From contig JAAWPV010000004.1 in assembly GCA_022800215.1 (NCBI GenBank), forward strand, positions 1 through 64,000: 64,000 nt of DNA, read 5' to 3'. The notes under the pieces are model-generated. The model was not told the DNA's origin. It saw nothing but the letters and a program-made list of their open reading frames with translations, and did no database searches. The DNA comes from Oscillospiraceae bacterium. GTDB taxonomy: Bacteria > Bacillota > Clostridia > Oscillospirales > Oscillospiraceae. This document shows positions 45,820 to 55,560 of the stretch, in pieces. Within the stretch, counting starts at the first letter, position 1. Each line of letters opens with the position of its first letter. The position numbers and the translations under genes are program-made.

Positions 45820-46995
45820 TCAAATGGTCTCCGGCCGGATGTGGTGCTTCTCGGCGTAGCCGGTGAGGATAAGAGTCAAAGCCCCGTCCCCGGTGACGTT
45901 GCAGGCGGTGCCGAAGCTGTCCTGAAGGGCGAAGATGGCCAGCATGAGGGCAAGGCCGTCCTCCCCGAAGCCCAGCACCCCCGAAATAAGGCCCAGAGAG
46001 GCCATCACCGTGCCGCCGGGGACCCCGGGGGCGCCGATGGCGAACACCCCCAGCAGAAGGCAGAAAAGGACCATGCTGCCCGGGACGGGGAGGACCCCGT
46101 AGAGGACCTTGGACACCGTCATGACGAAGAAGGTCTCGGTGAGGACGGAGCCGCAGAGGTGGATGTTGGCAAAGAGGGGGATGCCGAAGTCCACCATGTC
46201 GGAGCGGAGGTTTTTACTCTTGTGGGCGCACTGAAGGGCCACCGCCAATGTGGCGGCGGAGGACATGGTGCCCACGGCGGTGAGGTAGGCGGGGCCGTAG
46301 TGCTTTACGACCTCCAGCCCCGAACGGCCCGAATAGAGGGTGGCAGCGCCGTAGAGGACGGCCATCCAGAGGAAGTGGCCTGCCATGACGATGAGGATGA
46401 CGGCCAGAAACACGGGCACCTGCCGGGTGAGGGAGCCTTCCCAGGCAAGGCCGCAGAAGGTGGAAGCGATGAACAGGGGAAGGACGGGAATGACCACCTT
46501 GCTGACGATGTCCAGCACGATGGCCTGGAACTCCTCCAAAACGGCGGTAATGGTCCGGGCCTTTGTCCACACGGCGGCAAGGCCCAGGAGGACGGAGAGG
46601 ACCAGGGCGCTCATGACGGGCATGATCTGCGGGATATCAAGCTGGAAGGCCACAGGGGGCAGCTCCCGCAGGCCCTCCGCCTGGGCGGCGATATTCAGGT
46701 GGGGGATGATGGCGTAGCCGGAACCCATGGAGAGAAAAGCGGCCAGAATGCTGGAGACGTAGGCCAGAGTGACGGCCACAGCCAGCATCCGGGTGGCGTT
46801 TGTTCCCAGACGGGTGATGGAGGGGGCAATGAAACCAATGACAATAAGGGGTACGCAGAAGGTGATGAGCTGGCCCAGGATATATTTGACGGTGACCACG
46901 GCCACCATGGCCTCCTGAGGCAGTATAAGGCCTAACAGAACGCCGGCCAGGATGCCCAGCAGAAGCCGGGCGGGGAGACTTTTGAGGAACTTCAT
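45820..46995 (-). CDS. Dicarboxylate/amino acid:cation symporter (DAACS family)
   Basis: LLGILAGVLLGLILP, TFCVPLIVIGFIAPSI, GTMSSAATLAVALQCAH, GAPGVPGGTVMASLG. Confidence 0.88.
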   Translation of the reverse strand: MKFLKSLPARLLLGILAGVLLGLILPQEAMVAVVTVKYILGQLITFCVPLIVIGFIAPSITRLGTNATRMLAVAVTLAYVSSILAAFLSMGSGYAIIPHLNIAAQAEGLRELPPVAFQLDIPQIMPVMSALVLSVLLGLAAVWTKARTITAVLEEFQAIVLDIVSKVVIPVLPLFIASTFCGLAWEGSLTRQVPVFLAVILIVMAGHFLWMAVLYGAATLYSGRSGLEVVKHYGPAYLTAVGTMSSAATLAVALQCAHKSKNLRSDMVDFGIPLFANIHLCGSVLTETFFVMTVSKVLYGVLPVPGSMVLFCLLLGVFAIGAPGVPGGTVMASLGLISGVLGFGEDGLALMLAIFALQDSFGTACNVTGDGALTLILTGYAEKHHIRPETI

Positions 46996-47151
46996 GGAAA
47001 TCAACTCCTTGGGGTAAGATAGGGAGAGAAAATTCTTTTTCAGTATATGGCCGGACGGGGGAAAAGGGTGACAAAATCACCATGAGGAGGGAAAGAAAGG
47101 CTCTTTGCAAACGGAGAAAAATATGCTATAATAACAGGCAAGAAAAACGAG

Positions 47152-48366
47152 GTGGTTTCTGTGGCGGAAAAGCTGGGTATCTATATCCATATTCCCTTCT
47201 GCAAAGCCAAGTGCGATTACTGTGATTTCTACTCTCTGCCCGAGCGGGAGGGGACTATGGACGATTACCTGAAGGCCCTCATCGCCCATATCAAGGAGAC
47301 AGCCCCTCTGGCCAAAGGCTGGCAGGTGGACACTGTCTATATTGGCGGGGGAACTCCCAGCTTCTTTGGGGCCAAGCGCCTTTCCGCCCTGCTGGGGGAG
47401 GTCAAAAAGCGGTTTAATGTAGCCCGGGACGCCGAGATCACCTGCGAGGCCAACCCGGAGAGCGTGGATCTCAAATTTCTGAAAACCGTTCGCCGGGCCG
47501 GGGTGAACCGGCTGAGCCTGGGGATGCAGTCGGCCTGTGATGCGGAGCTTCACGCCGTTCACCGGCTCCATGACTTTTCCCAGGTGGTCCAGGCTGTTCA
47601 GTGGGCTCGGAAGGTAAAACTGAAAAACATCTCTTTGGACCTTATCTACGGCCTGCCGGGGCAGGATATGCAGACCTGGCAGAAGAGCGTGGAGGCGGCC
47701 CTCTCGCTGGAGCCGGAGCACCTTTCCTGCTATGGGCTGAAGGTGGAGCCGGGCACTCCCCTGGACGGACGGGTCATGCGGGGAGAGGTGCTGCCCGACG
47801 ACGACACCCAGGCAGATATGTACCTGTGGACGGTGGAGCGGCTTCAGAAGGCGGGCTACCCCCAGTATGAGATCTCCAACTTTGCCCGGCCCGGCTTCCA
47901 GTCCCGGCACAACCTGAAATACTGGATGAGCAGGCCCTACATCGGCTTCGGCCCCGGAGCCCACTCGGACTTCGGCGGGCGGCGGTACTCCTTTGTCCGG
48001 GATCTGGACAAATATATCATGGGGATCCTGAACGGCGGCCGGGTCATCGACGAGGACCAGCTCATCCCCCACCGGGAGCGGGGGGGAGAGTACCTCATGC
48101 TCCGGCTCCGCACGGTGCGGGGGATTGAGGAGTGGGAGTACCGGCGGGAGTTCTCCATGAACTTCGACCCCTTGGAGCAGAAGCTGGAGGAGTATGAGCA
48201 CCAGGGTTGGGCGGCCAAGAAGGACAGGCGGTGGCACCTTACCCCCAAGGGCTTTCTGGTGTCCAACCAGCTCATTGGGGACCTTCTCACCATCCAGGAG
48301 GTGGAGACCCTGCAAAGCGCTCTGCCCCGGCTCCGGGCCCAGGGAAAACAGCTCCGGGGCCAGTGA
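47152..48366 (+). CDS. hemW: Radical SAM heme chaperone HemW
   Basis: GIYIHIPFCKAKCDYCDFYS, VDTVYIGGGTPSFF, GVNRLSLGMQSA, LIYGLPGQ. Confidence 0.95.
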   Translation: MVSVAEKLGIYIHIPFCKAKCDYCDFYSLPEREGTMDDYLKALIAHIKETAPLAKGWQVDTVYIGGGTPSFFGAKRLSALLGEVKKRFNVARDAEITCEANPESVDLKFLKTVRRAGVNRLSLGMQSACDAELHAVHRLHDFSQVVQAVQWARKVKLKNISLDLIYGLPGQDMQTWQKSVEAALSLEPEHLSCYGLKVEPGTPLDGRVMRGEVLPDDDTQADMYLWTVERLQKAGYPQYEISNFARPGFQSRHNLKYWMSRPYIGFGPGAHSDFGGRRYSFVRDLDKYIMGILNGGRVIDEDQLIPHRERGGEYLMLRLRTVRGIEEWEYRREFSMNFDPLEQKLEEYEHQGWAAKKDRRWHLTPKGFLVSNQLIGDLLTIQEVETLQSALPRLRAQGKQLRGQ

Positions 48367-48509
48367 TCGGCAGGAAAAATCTGCATGGTTACCGTTGTGT
48401 TTCATTTGCCGCCGGGCGGTTTACAATGGGACCTTAAATGTGCTATGATAGGCGTACCGAGCTGGGCCCGGTGCGCCTTTTTGAAACGAACTTCAGCAAA
48501 GGAGATACT

Positions 48510-51500
48510 ATGAAGCATTTTACGAAACGGCTGTCCGCGGCGGGCCTTGCCCTGTCGCTGTTGGCGGGCCAGAGCGCCATGGCCTCCGAGGCCATGGGCC
48601 ATGACCTTCATGAGAGCACCACCCGGCTTTCCGCCGGCACCAGCATCACCAAAGAGCTTTTCTGGAGCGATACATATTCCGATCTGCGTACCGGGCAGTA
48701 CCTCACATACGTCCCCAACGCCGACGTGACCCCCGCAGTGGCTTACGGCGGCGATTGGGTGCTGAACAAGGCCACACTCACCGCCATGGCCCAGTCCCTG
48801 GAGGCCCAGGGCAGGCGGGTGGTAGGCGGCGCCAACGGCGACTTTTACGTGGTGGCCACCGGCCAGCCCTTGGGCATTGTGGTGACGGAGGGCGTAGTCC
48901 GTTCCTCCTCGTCTTATCACTATGCCATCGGCTTCCGCGCTGACGGCACCGCCTTCATCGGCCGGCCGGGGATGACCGTCACCGCTACCATGAACGGGGA
49001 GCGGGTGAACGTGCCCGGCGGCATCAACAAGGTCCGTCAGCTCACGGGTAAGGACAACGGGGGGCTGCTGCTCCTCACCGGGGACTTTGGGTCCTCCACC
49101 CAGAATACCTCCCCCGGCGTGGACGTGGTGCTGCGGCCGCTGGAGGACCAGTGGGCGGTTTTAGAGCCTCCTGTGACCGGCGAGCCGCCCGTTTCCGACG
49201 TTGTCCCAGAGCCTGTTCCGGAGCCTACAGCATCCCCGGAAGGAGAGACAGCGGGGGAGAGCGAGGCTTTGCTTCCCCCGGAGGGGGAGAAAATGCCCTC
49301 TGAGGGGGAGGAGACCTCCGCTGAAGGGGAGGAGACCCCTGCCGAAGGGGAAGGGCAGGAGCCGGCGGACCCTGTGCCATTTACGGACTCGGGAGCGGAC
49401 CTGCCCCGGTCCAAGGAACTGAAGATCAACAGCCGCACCCGCTGCCAGGTGGTGTCGGTCAATGAGGCCACGGGGGCGGGCGCCATCCCTGAGGGCTGCT
49501 TTGTTCTCACCATGAACGGCAAGGACGACGAAACTATTTTGGCTAAGCTCCGGGCGCTCCAGCCCGGCAGCCAGGTGGACATCGACGTCCAGTGCGCCGA
49601 TCCCCGCTGGGCGGAGTGTACCGAGGCCATCGGCGGGATGTACCGGCTTTTGGAGAACGGGGAGATCGGCAAGAACCTGAGTGCCGAGCGCACCGCCCGC
49701 ACCGCCATCGGCATCAAACCGGACGGCACGGTGATCTTCTACACCATGGACGGCAAGCAGCCCGGTTACAGTGTGGGCGCCACCTTCACCCAGATCGCCA
49801 TGCGGCTCAAGGAGATGGGATGTGTGGAGGCCATCGGCCTGGACGGAGGCGGTTCCACCATGATCGGTGCGGCCACCCCGGCTCAGGATGTCTTTCAACT
49901 GACCAACAAGCCCGCAGACGGAAGTCAGCGGGCGGTATCCACCGCCATCTTCCTGACCACCGGCCTCACCGCCACCGGGGAGCCCGGCTACCTTCAGGTG
50001 ACGCCGGCGGCGGACTTTTTGCTGGCGGGAGCCAGTGCGGGGATGTCCGCTGACCTTATCGACACGGGTTACCGGGCTATGGGTCCCGCCGCCAGCCCGG
50101 TCTATACCGCCCAGGGGGGCGGGACGGTGAACGGAAATGTGTACACGGCCGGAGCGGAGAGCGGCAGCGTGACCATTACCGCTCATCAGGGAACAAGTCT
50201 GACGGGCAGTGCCATGGTGACGGTAGTCAAGACACCGGACGGCATCAGCCTCACCAATGAAGCCACCGGGAACCCGGTGACCACCGTGGCCCTGGAGCCG
50301 GGGGAGAGCATTGATTTGAAAGCCTCCGCCGTTTGGCGGAAGCAGACGCTTCTGTCTCAGGACAGCTGCTATGTCTGGAAGTGTGACGCTCAGGTGGGTA
50401 CCATCACCTCTGACGGTGTGTTCACCGCCGGGGAGAAGTCGGCTGCGGGCAATCTGGCGGTCACTGCCGGGGACAAGTCCCTGACCATTCCGGTGAGCGT
50501 GGCAGGCCACATCAAGACTCTGGCGGACTTTGAGGGGGAGAATCCCTTTACCACCAACGAAAACGCCGCGGCCATCCTGACAGGGGACCTGACCCATGTG
50601 AAGGCCGGGTGGAAGAGCCTGCTGGTGGACTACAACGTGGATGAGAAGGGGGAGGCCCGGTTTGGCGCCGGCCTTGTTATCCCTGCCGGGGAGAACCATT
50701 TGGGCTTCTGGCTCTACGGCGACGGGTCGGGTAACGGTCTTGCACCCCTATGTCTGACCGGGGACGGGGAGATCACAGGACCGGAGACGGTGCTGGACTT
50801 TACCGGCTGGAAGCATATTGTCCTGGCCCTGCCCCAGGGAACGGAGAAGCTGGGCGGCTTCCTCATCGCCCAAAAGGAGGAGACGGGAGTCGGACGGCTG
50901 TGGCTGGACCAGCTTACCACCGCCAACGAGGCGTTGGAAGATATGACGCCCCCGGTGGTCCACGTGAAGGTGGAAAATAACGTTCTCACTGCCACGGTGG
51001 AGGACAATGTGGACAAGGCTTTTGCCACAGGCCAGGTGACGGCCCAGTTGGATGGCAAGGACCTGCCCGGAAGCTGGAATGCCACCAGCGGTACCTTTAC
51101 CGCAGCGCTGCCTGCTTCCGACGGCCTTTCCCACCGCCTCACGGTGACAGCCGCCGACCAGAGCGGCAACCTGGGCCGGGCTTCCTGGGACATCCAGGGG
51201 GAGAGCCAGATGAGCTTTGCCGACATGGAAAACCACTGGGCGGCCTCCTTTGCAGGCTACCTCTATGAGCAGGGCATCACCAAGGGCGTGTCTGCGGAGG
51301 AAGGGGTGGTCTACTACCAGCCCGGCGCCAACATCACCCGGGCGGAGTTTTTCACCATGGTGGCCCGGTGGATGGGGCTGGACCTTGCCCAGTATGAGAG
51401 CGTGGAGCTGCCCTTTGCCGATGTGAATGAGATCCCGGAGTGGGCCCTCACGGCGGTGAAGGCCATGTACCAGAAGGGCATCGTTCAGGGCAGCCTGGAG

Positions 51501-51764
51501 AATGGGGCCCTCTACGCCCATCCCGGCGCTACCATCACCCGGGGGGAGGTCATGACCATCCTGGGCCGGACCCAGCAGAGAGGCTGGGGGGAGGATGACC
51601 TAAGCCGGTTCAGCGACCAGGACGGCGTGGCCGACTGGGCCCGGGGTTATGTGCAGGTGCTGGTGGGCCAGGGCATCGTCAACGGCTATGAGGACGGGAC
51701 CTTGAAGCCCGGGGCATCCATGACCCGGGGCGAGGTGGCCAAAGTGCTGTACGCTTTCCGGTAA
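48510..51764 (+). CDS. Phosphodiester glycosidase (NAGPA)-like protein with C-terminal SLH domains
   Basis: Signal peptide; GGANGDFYVVATGQPLGIVV and EAIGLDGGGSTMI NAGPA-like motifs; SLH repeats MENHWAASFAGYLYEQGITKG..GANITRAEFFTMVARW and DWARGYVQVLVGQGIVNGYEDGTLKPGASMTRGEVAKVL. Confidence 0.88.
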   Translation: MKHFTKRLSAAGLALSLLAGQSAMASEAMGHDLHESTTRLSAGTSITKELFWSDTYSDLRTGQYLTYVPNADVTPAVAYGGDWVLNKATLTAMAQSLEAQGRRVVGGANGDFYVVATGQPLGIVVTEGVVRSSSSYHYAIGFRADGTAFIGRPGMTVTATMNGERVNVPGGINKVRQLTGKDNGGLLLLTGDFGSSTQNTSPGVDVVLRPLEDQWAVLEPPVTGEPPVSDVVPEPVPEPTASPEGETAGESEALLPPEGEKMPSEGEETSAEGEETPAEGEGQEPADPVPFTDSGADLPRSKELKINSRTRCQVVSVNEATGAGAIPEGCFVLTMNGKDDETILAKLRALQPGSQVDIDVQCADPRWAECTEAIGGMYRLLENGEIGKNLSAERTARTAIGIKPDGTVIFYTMDGKQPGYSVGATFTQIAMRLKEMGCVEAIGLDGGGSTMIGAATPAQDVFQLTNKPADGSQRAVSTAIFLTTGLTATGEPGYLQVTPAADFLLAGASAGMSADLIDTGYRAMGPAASPVYTAQGGGTVNGNVYTAGAESGSVTITAHQGTSLTGSAMVTVVKTPDGISLTNEATGNPVTTVALEPGESIDLKASAVWRKQTLLSQDSCYVWKCDAQVGTITSDGVFTAGEKSAAGNLAVTAGDKSLTIPVSVAGHIKTLADFEGENPFTTNENAAAILTGDLTHVKAGWKSLLVDYNVDEKGEARFGAGLVIPAGENHLGFWLYGDGSGNGLAPLCLTGDGEITGPETVLDFTGWKHIVLALPQGTEKLGGFLIAQKEETGVGRLWLDQLTTANEALEDMTPPVVHVKVENNVLTATVEDNVDKAFATGQVTAQLDGKDLPGSWNATSGTFTAALPASDGLSHRLTVTAADQSGNLGRASWDIQGESQMSFADMENHWAASFAGYLYEQGITKGVSAEEGVVYYQPGANITRAEFFTMVARWMGLDLAQYESVELPFADVNEIPEWALTAVKAMYQKGIVQGSLENGALYAHPGATITRGEVMTILGRTQQRGWGEDDLSRFSDQDGVADWARGYVQVLVGQGIVNGYEDGTLKPGASMTRGEVAKVLYAFR

Positions 51765-51877
51765 AAGTCTCTCTATATATGCCGGCGACACCCCGCCGTG
51801 TTGCATGAAACGATACATCTAAAGGGAAATTGTAACCAAATCTTAATATAGAGGACGTTTGGGTACAACTTTCTGGG

Positions 51878-51921
51878 CACAAAATGAGCCCCGGTCTGAA
51901 AAGACCGGGGCTCATTTTGTG
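51878..51921. terminator. Bidirectional terminator between the SLH gene and proC
   Basis: cacaaaatgagccccggtct-gaaa-agaccggggctcattttgtg, perfect 20-nt arms. Confidence 0.9.
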
Positions 51922-51929
51922 TGTAGGGT

Positions 51930-52715
51930 TCAGTAGCGGGCCATGGCGGCCTTGACGGCCTCGATAAGGGCGGCGCGGGCCCCCTTGTCCTCCATGGCGG
52001 CCACTCCCGCGATGGTGGTGCCGTTGGGGGAACAGACCATGTCCTTGAGCTGGCCCGGGTGCATCCCGGTCTGGAGGAGCATTTTGCCCGACCCGGCCAT
52101 GGCCTGGGCCGCCAGGTCGTAGGCGGTCTGCCGGGGCAGGCCGTACATGACCCCGGCATCGGCCAGAGCCTCCGCAATAAGGGCAAAGAAGGCGGGGGAG
52201 CAGGAGCTCACCGTGCCGCCGATGTTCATGAGATGGCTGGGCAGAGTGACCACCTCACCCAAAGCGGCCATCCACCGGGAGACCTCCTCAAATTCCGCCG
52301 GGGTAAGGGAGTGGGCTTCCTCCAGGATCAGCACGCCGTCCCCCACCAGAGCGGGGGTGTTGGGCATGATGAAAAGGTGGTGGGTAGAGGGGTCCAGGAT
52401 GGTTTCATACCGGGCGAAGTCCCAGCCGGCGGCCACAGAGAGGAGGACCTTGTTCTTCAGAAGGCCCTTCAGGGGGGCCAACACCTCCTCCACCAGGTAG
52501 GGCTTCACCGCCACCAGCACGGCGTCGGAACGCTCCACCAGCTCCTCCGGGGTGGCGCAGGGCCGGAAGCCCTGGGCCTGGGCGGTCTGGGCCAGCTTGT
52601 CGGGGTGGGGGGTGTAGGCAAAAATGTTTTCCGGGGCCAGAACGCCTTTTTGGATGAGACCGCCGGAAACGGCCTTCGCCATGTTGCCCATGCCCAAAAA
52701 TCCAAGTGTTTTCAC
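51930..52715 (-). CDS. proC: Pyrroline-5-carboxylate reductase
   Basis: LGFLGMGNMAKAVSGGLIQKG, LVAVKPYLVEEVL, RIMPNTP-type segment FIMPNTPALVGDGV, C-terminal MVCSPNGTTIAGVAAME. Confidence 0.95.
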   Translation of the reverse strand: MKTLGFLGMGNMAKAVSGGLIQKGVLAPENIFAYTPHPDKLAQTAQAQGFRPCATPEELVERSDAVLVAVKPYLVEEVLAPLKGLLKNKVLLSVAAGWDFARYETILDPSTHHLFIMPNTPALVGDGVLILEEAHSLTPAEFEEVSRWMAALGEVVTLPSHLMNIGGTVSSCSPAFFALIAEALADAGVMYGLPRQTAYDLAAQAMAGSGKMLLQTGMHPGQLKDMVCSPNGTTIAGVAAMEDKGARAALIEAVKAAMARY

Positions 52716-53017
52716 GGTGTAACCTCCTCGTTTGTGTTTTGGGGAATATAGCCTTTACCACCGCAATGGGGGCAGAGCTCCTTGGTGACGGTTTTGCTGG
52801 TGCCCAGGAGATGCTTTTTGACCTTGACGACCCGGCCGGTGCCCTCGCAGCTCTGGCAGCGGACGCAGCCTACCGGGAGCTCTGGCTTGTTTGGGCCGAA
52901 GGACTCGCCGAACATGTCATGGAAGGTCTGGGACACCTGGTCCACATCAGGGTCGGCGAAATCGAAATTCTTTTTCTCCTCCCCGTGGGAAAACTGAAAT
53001 TTGAATCTGTCTTTCAT
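52712..53017 (-). CDS. Small CxxCxGxG zinc-finger protein
   Basis: CVRCQSCEGTGRVV and CPHCGGKGYIP; start overlaps neighbouring gene organisation. Confidence 0.65.
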   Translation of the reverse strand: MKDRFKFQFSHGEEKKNFDFADPDVDQVSQTFHDMFGESFGPNKPELPVGCVRCQSCEGTGRVVKVKKHLLGTSKTVTKELCPHCGGKGYIPQNTNEEVTP

Positions 53018-53031
53018 GAAATGATCCTCCT

Positions 53032-53958
53032 TTACTCCCTGGGGAGCAGGTCGGCGCTTACGGGGATATCAGTCCGGGGGACTTTGGACCAGTCGAAAGT
53101 CTGGGCCAGCTCCGTCGCTGATACGGGGGCGGGGGTGGGCTGTTGGCCCGCCAGGTGGGCCAGGATGCCCAAAAGCGCCTCGGGACGGAAACGCTGCCGG
53201 AGAGCGCCCATGTCCAGATCGGCGTCACGCTTGGCAAGGCGGCGGCCATCAGGGGCCACCAGCAAGGGAACGTGGCAGAACCGGGCGGGCGGAGTCAGGC
53301 CCAAGGCCTCATAAAGCCAAAGCTGCCGGGGGGTGGAGGAGAGAAGGTCCCGGCCCCGGACCACCTCGGTGATACCCATGGCGGCGTCATCCACCACCAC
53401 GGCAAGCTGATAGGCCCAGGCTCCGTCCCAGCGGCGGATGGGGAAGTCGCCGCAGTCGAGAGCAAGATTTTCACTGTATACGCCCTGGAGGCCGTCGGGG
53501 AAAGAGACGGCCTTTTGGGGGACTTTTACCTTCCAGTTGGGGGGACGGGTCAGGGTACGCAGGGCGACTTCCTCCGGGGTGAGGGCGGCGCAGGGGCAGG
53601 AGGGGGAGGTGTCGGGGCCGTGGGGGGCCTCGCTGAGCCGCTGGTGCCGGGTACAGAAGCAGGGGTACACAAGATTTTTGCATTTCAACTTCTCAAAGGC
53701 GGCCTCATAAAGGTGACCCCGGTTGGACTGCCAGCAGGCAGGGTCCTCGCCGCCCTCATCCCAATCAAGGCCCAGCCAGCGAAGGTCCTCCATGAGCCTG
53801 TGGGCGTACTCCGGCTTGCAGCGGTCAGGGTCCAGGTCCTCGATGCGCAGGACCAAGGCGCCGCCTTCATGCCGGGCGGACAGCCAGGCCAGGAGGGCGG
53901 AAAAGAGGTTGCCCAGATGCATCCGCCCGCTGGGGGAAGGGGCAAAACGGCCTTTCAC
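53032..53958 (-). CDS. gluQ: Glutamyl-Q tRNA(Asp) synthetase
   Basis: RFAPSPSGRMHLGNLFSALLAW, LRIEDLDPDR, DFPIRRWDGAWAYQLAVVVDDAAMGITEVVRGRDLL, RLAKRD. Confidence 0.93.
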   Translation of the reverse strand: MKGRFAPSPSGRMHLGNLFSALLAWLSARHEGGALVLRIEDLDPDRCKPEYAHRLMEDLRWLGLDWDEGGEDPACWQSNRGHLYEAAFEKLKCKNLVYPCFCTRHQRLSEAPHGPDTSPSCPCAALTPEEVALRTLTRPPNWKVKVPQKAVSFPDGLQGVYSENLALDCGDFPIRRWDGAWAYQLAVVVDDAAMGITEVVRGRDLLSSTPRQLWLYEALGLTPPARFCHVPLLVAPDGRRLAKRDADLDMGALRQRFRPEALLGILAHLAGQQPTPAPVSATELAQTFDWSKVPRTDIPVSADLLPRE

Positions 53959-55217
53959 TGTTCAAAGACCATGGTGGCGAAGTAGTCCTCCGGGGTCTCG
54001 GCCCGGCGGATCAGCTTCACGGTGCCGTCCTCCCGGAGGAGGAGCTCCGCCGAGCGGAGCCTGCCGTTATAGTTGTAGCCCATGGAGAAGCCGTGGGCCC
54101 CTGTGTCATGGATCACCAGCAGGTCCCCAATGTCGATGTCGGGCATGGGCCGGTCCACGGCAAACTTATCGTTGTTTTCGCACAGGCCGCCCACCACGTC
54201 GTCCACATGGCGGAGGGGTTTGTCCTCCTTACCCATGACGGTGATGTGGTGGTAAGCCCCGTACATGGCGGGGCGCATCAGGTTGGCGGCGCAGGCGTCC
54301 ACCCCCACGTACTCCTTATAGGTGTGCTTAAAGTGGAGGACCTTGGTGACAAGGCACCCGTTGGGCCCCAGCATATACCGGCCCAGCTCGGTGTAGATGG
54401 CAACGTCCCCCATGCCGGCGGGGACCAAGATCCGCTCATAGGCCCGGCGGACCCCCTCGCCGATGGCGAAGATGTCGTTTTTGGGCTGGTCGGGGCGGTA
54501 GGGGATACCTACGCCGCCGGAGAGGTTGATGAAGGTGATTTTGCAGCCCGTCTCCTTTTCCAGGTCCACCGCCAGCTCGAATAGAATGCCTGCCAGGGCG
54601 GGGTAGTAATCGTTGGAGAGGGTGTTGGAGGCCAGAAAGGCGTGGAGGCCGAAATGCTTGACCCCCATGGCTTTCAGCTTTTTATAGCCGGCAAAGAGCT
54701 GCTCCCGGGTGAAGCCGTACTTGGAGTCCTTGGGGGTGTCCATGACCTGAAAGCCCTCCTTGGAGGCACCCAGCCGGAAGACTCCGCCGGGGTTGAAGCG
54801 GCAGGAGATGGTCTCAGGGATATAGCCCAGAGTTTCCCGCAGGAAGTCAATGTGGGTGAAGTCGTCCAGGTTGATAATGGCCCCCAGCTGGTTGGCCAGA
54901 CGGTATTCGGCGGCGGGAGTCTCGTTGGAGGAGAACATGATCTCCTGGCCCCCGAAGCCGCACTTGTCCACCAGCATCAGTTCGGTGAGGGAGGAGCAGT
55001 CCACCCCGCAGCCCTCCTCACGGAGGATCTTCAGAATGGCGGGGGTAGGGGTGGCCTTGACGGCAAAGTATTCTTCGAACCCCGGATTCCAGGCGAAGGC
55101 GGCCTTCAGGTCCCGGGCGGTGCGGCGGATGCCTGCCTCGTCATAGAGGTGGAAGGGGGTGGGGTAGGTCTGGGTGATGGCCTGTAGCTGGGGCAGGGTG
55201 ACGAAAGGGGTTTTCAT
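53955..55217 (-). CDS. lysA: Diaminopimelate decarboxylase-like PLP enzyme
   Basis: TPFHLYDEAGIR, YFAVKATPTPAILKILREEGCGVDCSS, NLSGGVGIPYRPDQ, ELGRYMLG, GAHGFSMGYNYNGRLRSAELLLREDG. Confidence 0.88.
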   Translation of the reverse strand: MKTPFVTLPQLQAITQTYPTPFHLYDEAGIRRTARDLKAAFAWNPGFEEYFAVKATPTPAILKILREEGCGVDCSSLTELMLVDKCGFGGQEIMFSSNETPAAEYRLANQLGAIINLDDFTHIDFLRETLGYIPETISCRFNPGGVFRLGASKEGFQVMDTPKDSKYGFTREQLFAGYKKLKAMGVKHFGLHAFLASNTLSNDYYPALAGILFELAVDLEKETGCKITFINLSGGVGIPYRPDQPKNDIFAIGEGVRRAYERILVPAGMGDVAIYTELGRYMLGPNGCLVTKVLHFKHTYKEYVGVDACAANLMRPAMYGAYHHITVMGKEDKPLRHVDDVVGGLCENNDKFAVDRPMPDIDIGDLLVIHDTGAHGFSMGYNYNGRLRSAELLLREDGTVKLIRRAETPEDYFATMVFEQ

Positions 55218-55348
55218 GGGATCACGTCCTTGGAAAAATTCTTCTCAAATACTACCCCAGGAAGGGGCAAAAGTCAACGCCCGAAAGAGAAGAAGCGGAG
55301 AAAATTTTGTGCAAAACGAAAAAAGTGGGGGAAAATTAAAATTGACGC

Positions 55349-55377
55349 TTGCCTTTTGGGGAAAACTCTGGTATGAT
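55349..55377 (+). promoter_or_regulatory. Candidate uraA promoter
   Basis: TTGCCT (55349-55354), 17 nt, TATGAT (55372-55377). Confidence 0.55.
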
Positions 55378-55406
55378 ACGACACAATGAGAAGGGAGGGA
55401 TCAGCC

Positions 55407-55484
55407 ATGACGGAGTGGAAAAGAAAGCCTTTTTTGATTTCGCTGGGGGCTGTTCTTCCCTTTTTTGATGGGTATTCATTTTGA
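55407..55484 (+). CDS. Candidate 25-aa leader peptide upstream of uraA
   Basis: aagggaggg SD; MTEWKRKPFLISLGAVLPFFDGYSF*; the stop codon overlaps the terminator stem. Confidence 0.6.
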   Translation: MTEWKRKPFLISLGAVLPFFDGYSF

Positions 55485-55515
55485 GACGACCGCTTTTGTG
55501 GTCGTCTCTTTTTTT
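55483..55515 (+). terminator. Leader terminator/attenuator upstream of uraA
   Basis: gagacgacc-gcttttgt-ggtcgtctc-ttttttt, located between promoter/leader ORF and uraA. Confidence 0.85.
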
Positions 55516-55560
55516 GCCCATCGGTACACAGCCGCGTAAGAAGAGAAAGGAGAAATCATT

